A DNA stretch of 47,529 bases from a virus: positions 1 through 47,529 of the IMG/VR virus record IMGVR_UViG_3300009082_000007; one strand, 5' to 3'. The position numbers were made by a program, and so were the translations under genes. Of the stretch, positions 37,324 through 44,937 are shown piece by piece. How positions within the stretch are numbered: position 1 is the stretch's first letter; each line of letters begins with the position of its first letter. The notes beneath the pieces were generated by a model. That model did no database searches. It was not told where the DNA came from and saw nothing but the letters and a program-made list of their open reading frames with translations.

Positions 37324-38661
37324 ATGAGCGTAACTGCTCCGTTTTTAGGTATGCAAACAACGGGAGGATGGGAGGCTAATCAGCCTCTTGAATCCTACAG
37401 GGAAGAAATTCTCTTCCTTGATCCTAATGGGACTGCCCCGCTGCTTGGTATGCTGAGTAAAATGGGTGCTGGAAAACCACTGAATAGTGGTGCATACCAT
37501 TGGTATACTCAGGTAATGCCAGAGCAGGGCGGTACTATTACGGATGTTTGCCTGGATAGTGACTTCACAACGTATGTTTCTGGCGCTGTAGCTGGAAGCA
37601 TTCTGTATGTTCGAGTCACTGCCACACCGGCTACCGGCGTAGCCCAAGTGAGTGAATTCCGTCCGGATCAACTTGTTGTTCTGCGGTATTCACTGGATGA
37701 TACGGTCGATGTATTGGCTAGAGTTCTTTCGATTGTTGTAAATGGCACGAGTTCCTACGTGGTTGTCAAGCTTGTTGAAGCCGATGACAACTCCGCAAGG
37801 GGTTACAACCTAGCGAATGCGGACAAGATGTATGTAGTTGGTTCTTCCCATCAGGAAGGTGGAATGCCACCGACGGGTGTCAACTACGTACCGACCAGGA
37901 TTTCATCTCATACGATGATTTCCAAGGATACCTGGAAGATTAGTGGTTCTGCGCTGGAGACAGAACTTCGTACAGCTCCCAATAGGGCTGCCATTATTGC
38001 ACAGAAACGTCAGACGTGCAGAATGCTCCATTTTAATGAGATGGAAGGAGCCTGTTTCTTCAATAAATACGGTGAAGAAACCGCAGGTGATGGTTCGTCC
38101 ATTTGGAAGTTCATGGGGATCTTCGAGTTTGTGAAGACATATGCATCTTCCAACATTGATAACTTCCGGTACAACGCCGCGTATTCTACATTAAGTTGGA
38201 CTGAAGGTGGTGAAGACTGGATCAACACGGCTTTGAATGCTAACTTCAAGTACAAAGCACGTGATATGATCACACCACCTGATAGAATCGGCTTCACCGG
38301 ATTGGATGGTCTCCAGGCTCTCAACAACCTTGCCCTAGCAGCTGGACAGCCAAGGCTTGAGCCGAAGCAGAAGGCTTGGGGTATCCAAGTTGTTGAGTGG
38401 TATACGTCTGGTGGAATGGTCTATGTGATGGTTCATCCTCGTTTCAACCAGAATGTCACGCTGAACCGGACTTTGGTGGTCTTCCATCCAAGTCTGGTGA
38501 AGTATGTATATCTGCGGAATAGGGACACCAAGCGTACAGATGTAACGCCAGTCGGATTTGATGGTGTTATGGAACAATACCAGACCGAGTGGGGTATCGA
38601 GCTCTACCATGCTCCGATGTTCTCCATCCTGAGTGGTCTTGGACAAGACAGTCTGGTATAA
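37324..38661 (+). CDS. Major capsid protein (DUF5309/SU10-like family)
   Basis: 445 residues. The central RISSHTMISKDTWKISGSAL, ETELRTAPNRAAIIAQKRQT and DRIGFTGLDGLQALNNLA blocks match the SU10-type capsid proteins (DUF5309), which have the HK97 fold. VMVHPRFNQNVTLNRTLVVF and LVKYVYLRNRDTKRTDVTPV follow, also typical. Position after scaffold fits. AAGGAG precedes the ATG. Confidence 0.87.
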   Translation: MSVTAPFLGMQTTGGWEANQPLESYREEILFLDPNGTAPLLGMLSKMGAGKPLNSGAYHWYTQVMPEQGGTITDVCLDSDFTTYVSGAVAGSILYVRVTATPATGVAQVSEFRPDQLVVLRYSLDDTVDVLARVLSIVVNGTSSYVVVKLVEADDNSARGYNLANADKMYVVGSSHQEGGMPPTGVNYVPTRISSHTMISKDTWKISGSALETELRTAPNRAAIIAQKRQTCRMLHFNEMEGACFFNKYGEETAGDGSSIWKFMGIFEFVKTYASSNIDNFRYNAAYSTLSWTEGGEDWINTALNANFKYKARDMITPPDRIGFTGLDGLQALNNLALAAGQPRLEPKQKAWGIQVVEWYTSGGMVYVMVHPRFNQNVTLNRTLVVFHPSLVKYVYLRNRDTKRTDVTPVGFDGVMEQYQTEWGIELYHAPMFSILSGLGQDSLV

Positions 38662-38663
38662 TG

Positions 38664-38694
38664 ATCCCTTTGGTCGAAAATTTGACAAAGGAAA
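38664..38694 (+). repeat. 31-bp palindrome family, copy 7
   Basis: ATCCCTTTGGTC, then GAAAATTT, then GACAAAGGAAA. In RNA, CCTTT and GTC pair with GAC and AAAGG. AAAGGA is also the ribosome binding site of the adaptor gene at 38698, so the hairpin would mask it. Confidence 0.8.
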
Positions 38695-38697
38695 GTC

Positions 38698-39468
38698 ATG
38701 AATCTGAAGGAAGTTAGGACGCAGTTTGTAAAGTCGAGTGGGCGCTACGATCTGATAACTGGAGACTTCGTAGATGCTGGAACAGATTACTACATCAACT
38801 CAGGTCAGCGCCTGCTCGACCTCCTTCAGGATACACCTCATACGAAAAGATGGCATTATGAGGTGACAGCTGCGGGAACATATTTCATCAATATGAAGTA
38901 TATCCGTAGCCTGGAGGATGTCTGGATAGCAAATTCTGCTGCTGGAAGATCTCACCTTACGGAGAAGCCGTTGCAGTGGGTACGGGATAACTACACAACT
39001 GAGACAACTTCTATTGATAGAGGTCTTCCTGTGTACTTCTGCAAGATTCCTGTGGGTGTGTCTCCGGAATTGATAGGAGTTGCTTCTGCAACCTTTCTTG
39101 CTGCAGGCATGGTAGACTATGGGCATCTCCATGAGAGCACTGGTCTTTTCAAGGGGGAAGGTGAGTATGCTGGAATTCTTATTCTTCCCCCTGCGGATGG
39201 TGTTTATACAGTTGAAGTCCTTGCGAGGTTTTTCACAGCTGCTCTTTCTGCAGATACGGATACTACATACTGGTCTATGATGCATCCAGATATTCTTGTA
39301 CTAGCTTCTCAATGTAGTCTTGAGGAAGCCTATGGGAATAGAGAAGGCGTCCGTGAAAGGATGGAATCTATTCGTGGTCATCTTCGTTTGATAGATTTGG
39401 ATTTGGCTGCGTACGATGAGGATGAGAAGTTAACACAGATGCAAAGTTCTTGGAGGTCTCATGCCTAA
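38698..39468 (+). CDS. Head-tail adaptor protein
   Basis: 256 residues. LKEVRTQFVKSSGRYDLITG then YYINSGQRLLDLLQ is the opening I associate with phage head-tail connector/adaptor proteins next to DUF5309 capsids. In the T7-like order this is the position of gp11. The last helix (LRLIDLDLAAYDEDEKLTQM) may plug the portal. Its ribosome binding site is inside palindrome copy 7. Confidence 0.75.
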   Translation: MNLKEVRTQFVKSSGRYDLITGDFVDAGTDYYINSGQRLLDLLQDTPHTKRWHYEVTAAGTYFINMKYIRSLEDVWIANSAAGRSHLTEKPLQWVRDNYTTETTSIDRGLPVYFCKIPVGVSPELIGVASATFLAAGMVDYGHLHESTGLFKGEGEYAGILILPPADGVYTVEVLARFFTAALSADTDTTYWSMMHPDILVLASQCSLEEAYGNREGVRERMESIRGHLRLIDLDLAAYDEDEKLTQMQSSWRSHA

Positions 39469-39619
39469 AGATTTTGATAGATGTGTATCCAAAGGTGGTA
39501 GGGTACGGACTATTGGAGCTGGGAAAGATAAGTACCGCCATGTTTGTTTCGATAATAAGGGGAGCCATGCTGGGCATACCAAGACCAAGAAATCAACCGG
39601 TGGAAGGCGCACGAAGTGA
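39461..39619 (+). CDS. Small basic protein
   Basis: 52 residues: MPKDFDRCVSKGGRVRTIGA, then KDKYRHVCFDN and a Lys/Arg/Gly-rich tail ending KSTGGRRTK. TTGGAGG lies just upstream, and it overlaps both neighbours by 4-8 bases. I recall short phage proteins with the CVxxGGRVRT pattern, function unknown. Too short for many gene callers. Confidence 0.7.
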   Translation: MPKDFDRCVSKGGRVRTIGAGKDKYRHVCFDNKGSHAGHTKTKKSTGGRRTK

Positions 39620-41208
39620 GTAGAGAGTTTCCAGAAACTGTGTTTTTTAGGGAGTGTTTCAAGAGAGGTTTGAGGGATAGACCATCTCGAAATAGAAATG
39701 TTCCTGGTCTTCTCACTTGCAAAAATGCGAAACCACTTAGAACACTTGGACCTGGAGGGGAGCCGTTATTTGAAGGGCTTGTGAAGCCAGAAGAAATTAC
39801 AGATCCCTTTAATTCCACAATTTCCTGGCCCTTTCCACAGATCTTTCGCGGTAAAGGTTATATGATTCTGGCTGATCAAACATCTATCTATTCTGTAAAT
39901 GAAGATGGCTATGGTCTTAGTCAGATGAGTATGAATGATGTTGCGGCGTCTCAATATACTATAACCACACCAATAGGTAGTTTCTGGCACTTTATTGATC
40001 ATGGTGAAAGCTGGATGCTTTTGAATGGACAGTGCGTGGTGTATAGAGGAAGGTTCGATTTGGCTTCTGGAACCTTTGATACAAGACTTTATAAGAATGT
40101 AAAACCAGCGGCTGGCTGTGCCATCGAAGGAAGAACCATTCTTGGTGGTTTCAGCCCTGGTATGACATGGTCTGGTGATTGGTTGGAAGCATGGGAAGTT
40201 ATGGCTGTTGATTTTAAGGGTGGACTTCCTACTGTAATTGACCATCTTCCAACCAATTTTATAATATGGACTTCGATCGGCGGGAGTTTCCACTGGCTGT
40301 TTAATGCAGACATTGGGATATCTGGTGTTCTTCCTTACACTGCTGGAGGTACTAACACTGGATATTCGGACTCCCGCCCTCTTATTAAAGATATGCTCGC
40401 AAGGAATGAGATGGGTTGGATGCCGATGACATTCGCTGGAGATATATGGATGATAAAAAGACTTGGAGATGGGGCTATGGTGTATGGAGAACAAGGAATA
40501 TCCTATGTTTTTCCAGCCACTGCTGGTGGTTTTCCTACTCTTGGTAAAAGAAAGGTATCAGAAGTAGGAATTATAAATCCTGGAGCTGTAGCTGGTGATG
40601 AGAGGAGCCATGTTTTTATATTGAACTCTGGTGATGCTATAAGAATTTGGGTAGGTGATAGTGGAAAAATAGGTACTACTAGACTTGGTTATGCAGAATT
40701 TTTCAAAGAATGGAGTGGGGAAGCATTCCTTGGATCTTACGATCCAATAGAAGAAGATGCATACTTCGGGATTGATGGACTTTGTTTCGTGGTATCCAAC
40801 GCTGGGATGTATGAAAGCCATTTGGTTCCGACTTCCCTTATTAGAAATGTAGATGGATTAGTGGGTCCTGTTGTTGATAACGGTGAAAGTGAAGTTTTGT
40901 TGGAGACAGATGAATTCGATTTGAATATTCGTGGGTATAAGACTATACGGGCGGTTGAAGTCGGTGCAAGTGATTATACAGGGATGTATGTTTCCCTTCT
41001 GTGGAAGACAGGGATGTCTGGAGGTTACAGGCAATCAGATTGGGTGAAGGTTAATCCGTCTGGGTTTGCAACTCCTATTGTGACAGCGGAGGATTTCAAA
41101 CTTCTGATCCTTTGTAAGGAAGGCTTTGTGGACATTGATTGGGCTAAAATCCAATGGAAATTGGCGGATCACAGGAATACAAGAGGCATATATGCTCAGA
41201 CGCATTGA
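39616..41208 (+). CDS. Tail nozzle-like structural protein
   Basis: 530 residues from GTG at 39616 (GTGA overlap with the small basic gene). The N-terminus FRECFKRGLRDRPSRNRNVP contains a basic stretch, and the body is all-beta with repeated blade-like units (GYMILADQTSIYSVNEDGYG, WMLLNGQCVVYRG, MVYGEQGISYVFPATAGG), suggesting a propeller. In the podovirus gene order this matches the nozzle/tubular B position (T7 gp12). Assignment by context plus fold impression. Confidence 0.65.
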   Translation: MSREFPETVFFRECFKRGLRDRPSRNRNVPGLLTCKNAKPLRTLGPGGEPLFEGLVKPEEITDPFNSTISWPFPQIFRGKGYMILADQTSIYSVNEDGYGLSQMSMNDVAASQYTITTPIGSFWHFIDHGESWMLLNGQCVVYRGRFDLASGTFDTRLYKNVKPAAGCAIEGRTILGGFSPGMTWSGDWLEAWEVMAVDFKGGLPTVIDHLPTNFIIWTSIGGSFHWLFNADIGISGVLPYTAGGTNTGYSDSRPLIKDMLARNEMGWMPMTFAGDIWMIKRLGDGAMVYGEQGISYVFPATAGGFPTLGKRKVSEVGIINPGAVAGDERSHVFILNSGDAIRIWVGDSGKIGTTRLGYAEFFKEWSGEAFLGSYDPIEEDAYFGIDGLCFVVSNAGMYESHLVPTSLIRNVDGLVGPVVDNGESEVLLETDEFDLNIRGYKTIRAVEVGASDYTGMYVSLLWKTGMSGGYRQSDWVKVNPSGFATPIVTAEDFKLLILCKEGFVDIDWAKIQWKLADHRNTRGIYAQTH

Positions 41209-41617
41209 TCCAACGAAGATTCCGGTAGTTTGGGATGCTATTAAACTAGCTATTATGGGTGGTATGAGTAATGGTGCAGTGGTTGATCCTAACCTTGTGC
41301 TCTGCGATCTTCTGTCTGGCATATTACAGGGATGGGTATGGATAGAAAGTGAGGATAGTACTCCAAGTGTATATGTTATAACAGGTTTTACTGGAGATCT
41401 TTACTCCAATGAGAGGTCTTTATGGTCTTACTCATTTTATGCTAATAAGACAGCTACAAGGAGTATAATTCAACAGACTATATTACAATTAAGAGATTTT
41501 GCAGAGATAAATGGCTGCAAAACTTTTAAGTTTCATACTCATCACGAGGCTTTAGCAAAGATAGCCTTAAGAACTTTGAAAGGTCGTGAACTCAAGTTTT
41601 TAGCTTTGGAGGTTTAA
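41192..41617 (+). CDS. Hypothetical protein, possible GNAT-like or tail accessory
   Basis: 141 residues starting MLRRIDPTKIPVVWDAIKLA. VYVITGFTGDL and a later LQLRDFAEINGCKTFKFHTH resemble a small acetyltransferase-like alpha/beta fold, which I have seen encoded between nozzle and core proteins in podovirus-like genomes, but no acetyl-CoA loop is clear. The ATG at 41192 overlaps the upstream gene by 17 bases. Confidence 0.6.
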   Translation: MLRRIDPTKIPVVWDAIKLAIMGGMSNGAVVDPNLVLCDLLSGILQGWVWIESEDSTPSVYVITGFTGDLYSNERSLWSYSFYANKTATRSIIQQTILQLRDFAEINGCKTFKFHTHHEALAKIALRTLKGRELKFLALEV

Positions 41618-41618
41618 G

Positions 41619-43271
41619 ATGTGCGAGTGGCCTGAAACTGGCACTGGTGGTTCCTCTGATAAGTGGTACGTTTCCAATGATTTGACAAGACAAGAACTAA
41701 GAACTGTTCTTACTCAGCTGTATGACTGGGTGGAAGACTCTAGAGGAGATGAGGAAGCAGTATATGCTGTAACCCCATATAACCCTGCTACTGTGCTAGG
41801 TAGTTTAGAGACGTTACTTTCTACACTTGGAGGTGTTGTAAATTCTGTAGAGCCAACTGCTGTAATCACTGGACTAACAGAGGGTAAGACTTGGCTGGAC
41901 ACGAATAATATGTTTTCACCGGATAGTTGGGGTTCAGTGGCTTGGATAAATGGAGCAGTAACAGAAGCAATTACAAAAGCCTTAGGGGCATTATCTACGC
42001 TGGTAGATAACGCTGAAAGCACTGGGTCTGATGTCTCGGATGGTCTTGTACTACAAACAAGTGATGAGATACAAACATATCTTGCATCCGCCAAGGATAA
42101 AGCCAAGATAGACTTGGAAAATAAATTTCCGGAGGCACTTGGTGATGCTGAGTTGACTGGGATAAGCCTGAATGGTGATGCCGATTCTGATGCAAGTACG
42201 GATACTATGGGGTTTCTATCAGGTTTGCAAGACGATATATCTCCAGATGTTTCCACAGCAATAGGTGATTGTATCAATGCACTTTTGAATGGAACTTACA
42301 ATATAGGTTCTGTAATGACATCTGCTTTGGCAGCTGCACAGGCTGCTGTTGTGCTTGGTGTTGATACTCCAATAACAACCCTTGCTGATAATCACGAGTT
42401 GGACAATCGTGATAGGTATATGAGAGCAAGGAATAGGATTGCAGAGGGGTTTGCAGATATCGGAGCCACAAATAGTAGCGGTTTCTTTGTGGGGATGGCT
42501 CTCATCGAAGGGGAAGAAGTAAGGGAAGTTAGTAGATACTCTGCGGAGTTGCAATACAGGGTGTTCTTACAGACCTTTGAGCAGTTTGTTGGTATGTTTA
42601 ATCAGTCTATGAATACATGGTCTTCCAACTACGTAGCCCAATTTTCTTCATATGCAAGTGTTTATAGTGCAAAGACACAGGCATACTTGGAATCCTTTCT
42701 TCGTCTATTTCAACAGTGGATGTCAGCATATCTCCAAGAAGTTACAACTTATACAACTGGAGCTGATGATGTAGCGAAGAGAAGACTGCAAGCTTTTATG
42801 TCTATTCTTGGTCCTGGAGCTTCTATGGTTGATACACTTGGAGGTAGCTACTCCGAGTTTATGAAGACTATGCAGGTTTCAGCGATGCACGGTTATTCAG
42901 ATACTACAAGACTTATAGGTGAATCTTATAGTAGAATGGTGTCAGATAGAGCTCAAGCCTATAATTCTTACATAGAGAAGTATGGAGACTATGCAAGAAC
43001 TAGAATAGTAGGGCAGAAGGAGTACGTATCTGAACAGTGGGAACATGCTGTTAGAAAAAAGATGTTTCCAGGTGAAGTATTTAAGACATATGGTGCTATA
43101 TTTGCTGCAAATTCTGGAGGTTCCCCTGGTGTGTCTTCTCCACCAAAGGCTCAGACTGCTTTGAGCACTGGAATTATGGCTGCTGGAGCTTTAGGGGCAA
43201 TACCTGGTATTGGGGTACCTGCAGCATTGGGATTAGGAGCTCTGACAGCTGTAGCTTCGTACTTAACATAG
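41619..43271 (+). CDS. Virion internal/ejection protein with hydrophobic C-terminus
   Basis: 550 residues. Acidic beta/helix N-terminal region, then long helices (QYRVFLQTFEQFVGMFNQSM, AQAYNSYIEKYGDYARTRIV) and a C-terminal Gly/Ala-rich hydrophobic segment (IMAAGALGAIPGIGVPAALG LGALT, ~25 residues) likely to insert in a membrane. In the T7-like order it takes the place of gp14, the first ejected core protein. AGG in TTGGAGG precedes the ATG. Confidence 0.65.
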   Translation: MCEWPETGTGGSSDKWYVSNDLTRQELRTVLTQLYDWVEDSRGDEEAVYAVTPYNPATVLGSLETLLSTLGGVVNSVEPTAVITGLTEGKTWLDTNNMFSPDSWGSVAWINGAVTEAITKALGALSTLVDNAESTGSDVSDGLVLQTSDEIQTYLASAKDKAKIDLENKFPEALGDAELTGISLNGDADSDASTDTMGFLSGLQDDISPDVSTAIGDCINALLNGTYNIGSVMTSALAAAQAAVVLGVDTPITTLADNHELDNRDRYMRARNRIAEGFADIGATNSSGFFVGMALIEGEEVREVSRYSAELQYRVFLQTFEQFVGMFNQSMNTWSSNYVAQFSSYASVYSAKTQAYLESFLRLFQQWMSAYLQEVTTYTTGADDVAKRRLQAFMSILGPGASMVDTLGGSYSEFMKTMQVSAMHGYSDTTRLIGESYSRMVSDRAQAYNSYIEKYGDYARTRIVGQKEYVSEQWEHAVRKKMFPGEVFKTYGAIFAANSGGSPGVSSPPKAQTALSTGIMAAGALGAIPGIGVPAALGLGALTAVASYLT

Positions 43272-43282
43272 ACAACAACATT

Positions 43283-43311
43283 TGCTATGGTCAATTTTCG
43301 ACCGAAGGGAA
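43283..43311 (+). repeat. 31-bp palindrome family, copy 8
   Basis: TGCTATGGTCAA, then TTTTC, then GACCGAAGGGAA. The GGTC/GACC core is kept and the outer arms partly diverged. AAGGGA is the ribosome binding site for the ATG at 43318. Confidence 0.78.
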
Positions 43312-43317
43312 CAAAAA

Positions 43318-44934
43318 ATGGCTAATGGAAATACGCAGAACTTTTTAGACCCATGGTGGCTTCAACAGATGAAGTTAGGAATGTTGGGATTTCCTTATTC
43401 TGAGCAACCCGTAGATCTGAGTTTGCAGAACCAGCCGGGTTTGATGCTAAACTACATGAACCCTATACAAATGTATGGTGGTGGTAATACACCAGCTATG
43501 CCTTCTACCCCAAAACAGGCTAGCCCAGTGCATAAGTGGACATTTGAGGAAATCTTTGGTAGGAGACAAGGACCTCTAGTATCGGAGGGTACAGCTAAGA
43601 AAGGTGTAACCACACCAGCTGGGGCTCTTGGTATGCAGGCAACTCCAACTCCACCGAGCTTTGCATCTCCATCTGGAAAGAATCTCCAGATTAGTGGTGG
43701 AGGAAGTGTTACAACTCCTATAAACGCAGCCACCCTTGTTAATCCCTTTACACAGCAAGCACAAGCACCAGCGCAGGCTATTGGTGGTATTCCAATCGAG
43801 CAAGCTGTTGTTCCTGGTCAGCAGCCTACTGGAGTAGTTCCAACAAGGGAAGTGGTTGGACAACTTAATACTCCAGGTGTAGGAGGATACTCTAGTGTAG
43901 GTGGGTATCCATCACGAGTCCCAAATGCAATTACTACTCAGATAGATATTCTCAAGGGGCGACCTATACCGAATAGAAGTGGTAATGTAACTGGTGCTCA
44001 ACCACAGACACAACCAGCTGTGGATCCAATACAGGACTTTCTTGATAAGAGTTTTAGAAGACTTGAAGAAAGCACAACGCAAGATAAAGTCCCTGGTCTT
44101 CCAGGTGAAAAGCCTATTGATAAGAGCGGTCGAGGTACGTTTGCGAAGATACTTGGTGCTGGAGAGCCTGACTATAAATCCGATAAACTGAAGTTCTCCA
44201 ATGCTATGTTCCAACTTGCTGGAGCTTTCATGGGGGAACATCAAGAACATCCATTGGCGAAGCTTGCGGGTGTTGGAGCTGGCTTGACACAGAAAGGGAT
44301 TGAGAAGGCTGAGAAGACTGCAAAAGCTACGAGTATGTACAACTTACATGCTAAGATTTTATCTGGTGAGCCGGTCAATCAGGATGATATAAGTAATATG
44401 TCTGGAGAGGAAATACTCTCTGTGAGTACCCTTGCAAAGCAGGAGCGTGATAAGAAGGATGCTGCTCTTGAAAGATTGGTTACAATGATTTGGGAACAAA
44501 CAAAGGATTTGAGGGAGGAAGATCGTAATGCGAAGCTTGATAAGTTTGCTATTGATTATAAGATAGCAGAGTACGGACTGAATGTTGATGAGATAAGGAA
44601 TAGACTTGCTATCATGGATAAGACTGCTCAGGCAGACATGATGAATGCTCAGGCAAATGCCTCGTATAAACAAGGAGGTGGTAGCGGTAATATGGATATA
44701 AACGCTGCTGCCTTCCTAACTTTGAATAGCTTGGACCCAGAAGGAATAGCTGCTCTAAAGAAGAAGTCAACAATTACTGGACTATCTGCATGGGATATTC
44801 TATTCCAAGGAGCTAGTCAGGGGGCTGGTACTGATACTCTTCCGCCTGGAGTTCCACCAGGATCGGTACAAATCCAAGGTACCCAGATGTGGAGAGCCCC
44901 TGACGGTCAGACTTACGCACCACAAGGGCAATAA
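43318..44934 (+). CDS. Virion internal protein, Pro/Gln-rich N-terminal half
   Basis: 538 residues starting MANGNTQNFLDPWWLQQMKL. Residues 50-240 are rich in Pro, Gln, Gly and Thr and look disordered (TQQAQAPAQAIGGIPIEQAV); the rest is helical (NAMFQLAGAFMGEHQEHPLA, EQTKDLREEDRNAKLDKFAI). Position matches gp15-type core proteins between gp14-like and the giant protein. Start at 43318 rather than 43282 because AAGGGA from palindrome copy 8 is the ribosome binding site. Confidence 0.68.
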   Translation: MANGNTQNFLDPWWLQQMKLGMLGFPYSEQPVDLSLQNQPGLMLNYMNPIQMYGGGNTPAMPSTPKQASPVHKWTFEEIFGRRQGPLVSEGTAKKGVTTPAGALGMQATPTPPSFASPSGKNLQISGGGSVTTPINAATLVNPFTQQAQAPAQAIGGIPIEQAVVPGQQPTGVVPTREVVGQLNTPGVGGYSSVGGYPSRVPNAITTQIDILKGRPIPNRSGNVTGAQPQTQPAVDPIQDFLDKSFRRLEESTTQDKVPGLPGEKPIDKSGRGTFAKILGAGEPDYKSDKLKFSNAMFQLAGAFMGEHQEHPLAKLAGVGAGLTQKGIEKAEKTAKATSMYNLHAKILSGEPVNQDDISNMSGEEILSVSTLAKQERDKKDAALERLVTMIWEQTKDLREEDRNAKLDKFAIDYKIAEYGLNVDEIRNRLAIMDKTAQADMMNAQANASYKQGGGSGNMDINAAAFLTLNSLDPEGIAALKKKSTITGLSAWDILFQGASQGAGTDTLPPGVPPGSVQIQGTQMWRAPDGQTYAPQGQ

Positions 44935-44937
44935 CCC

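Noticed and set aside
39766-40494. 242-codon minus-strand frame
   Set aside because: Antisense to the nozzle-like gene, no ribosome binding site, low-plausibility His/Ser/Ile-rich sequence.
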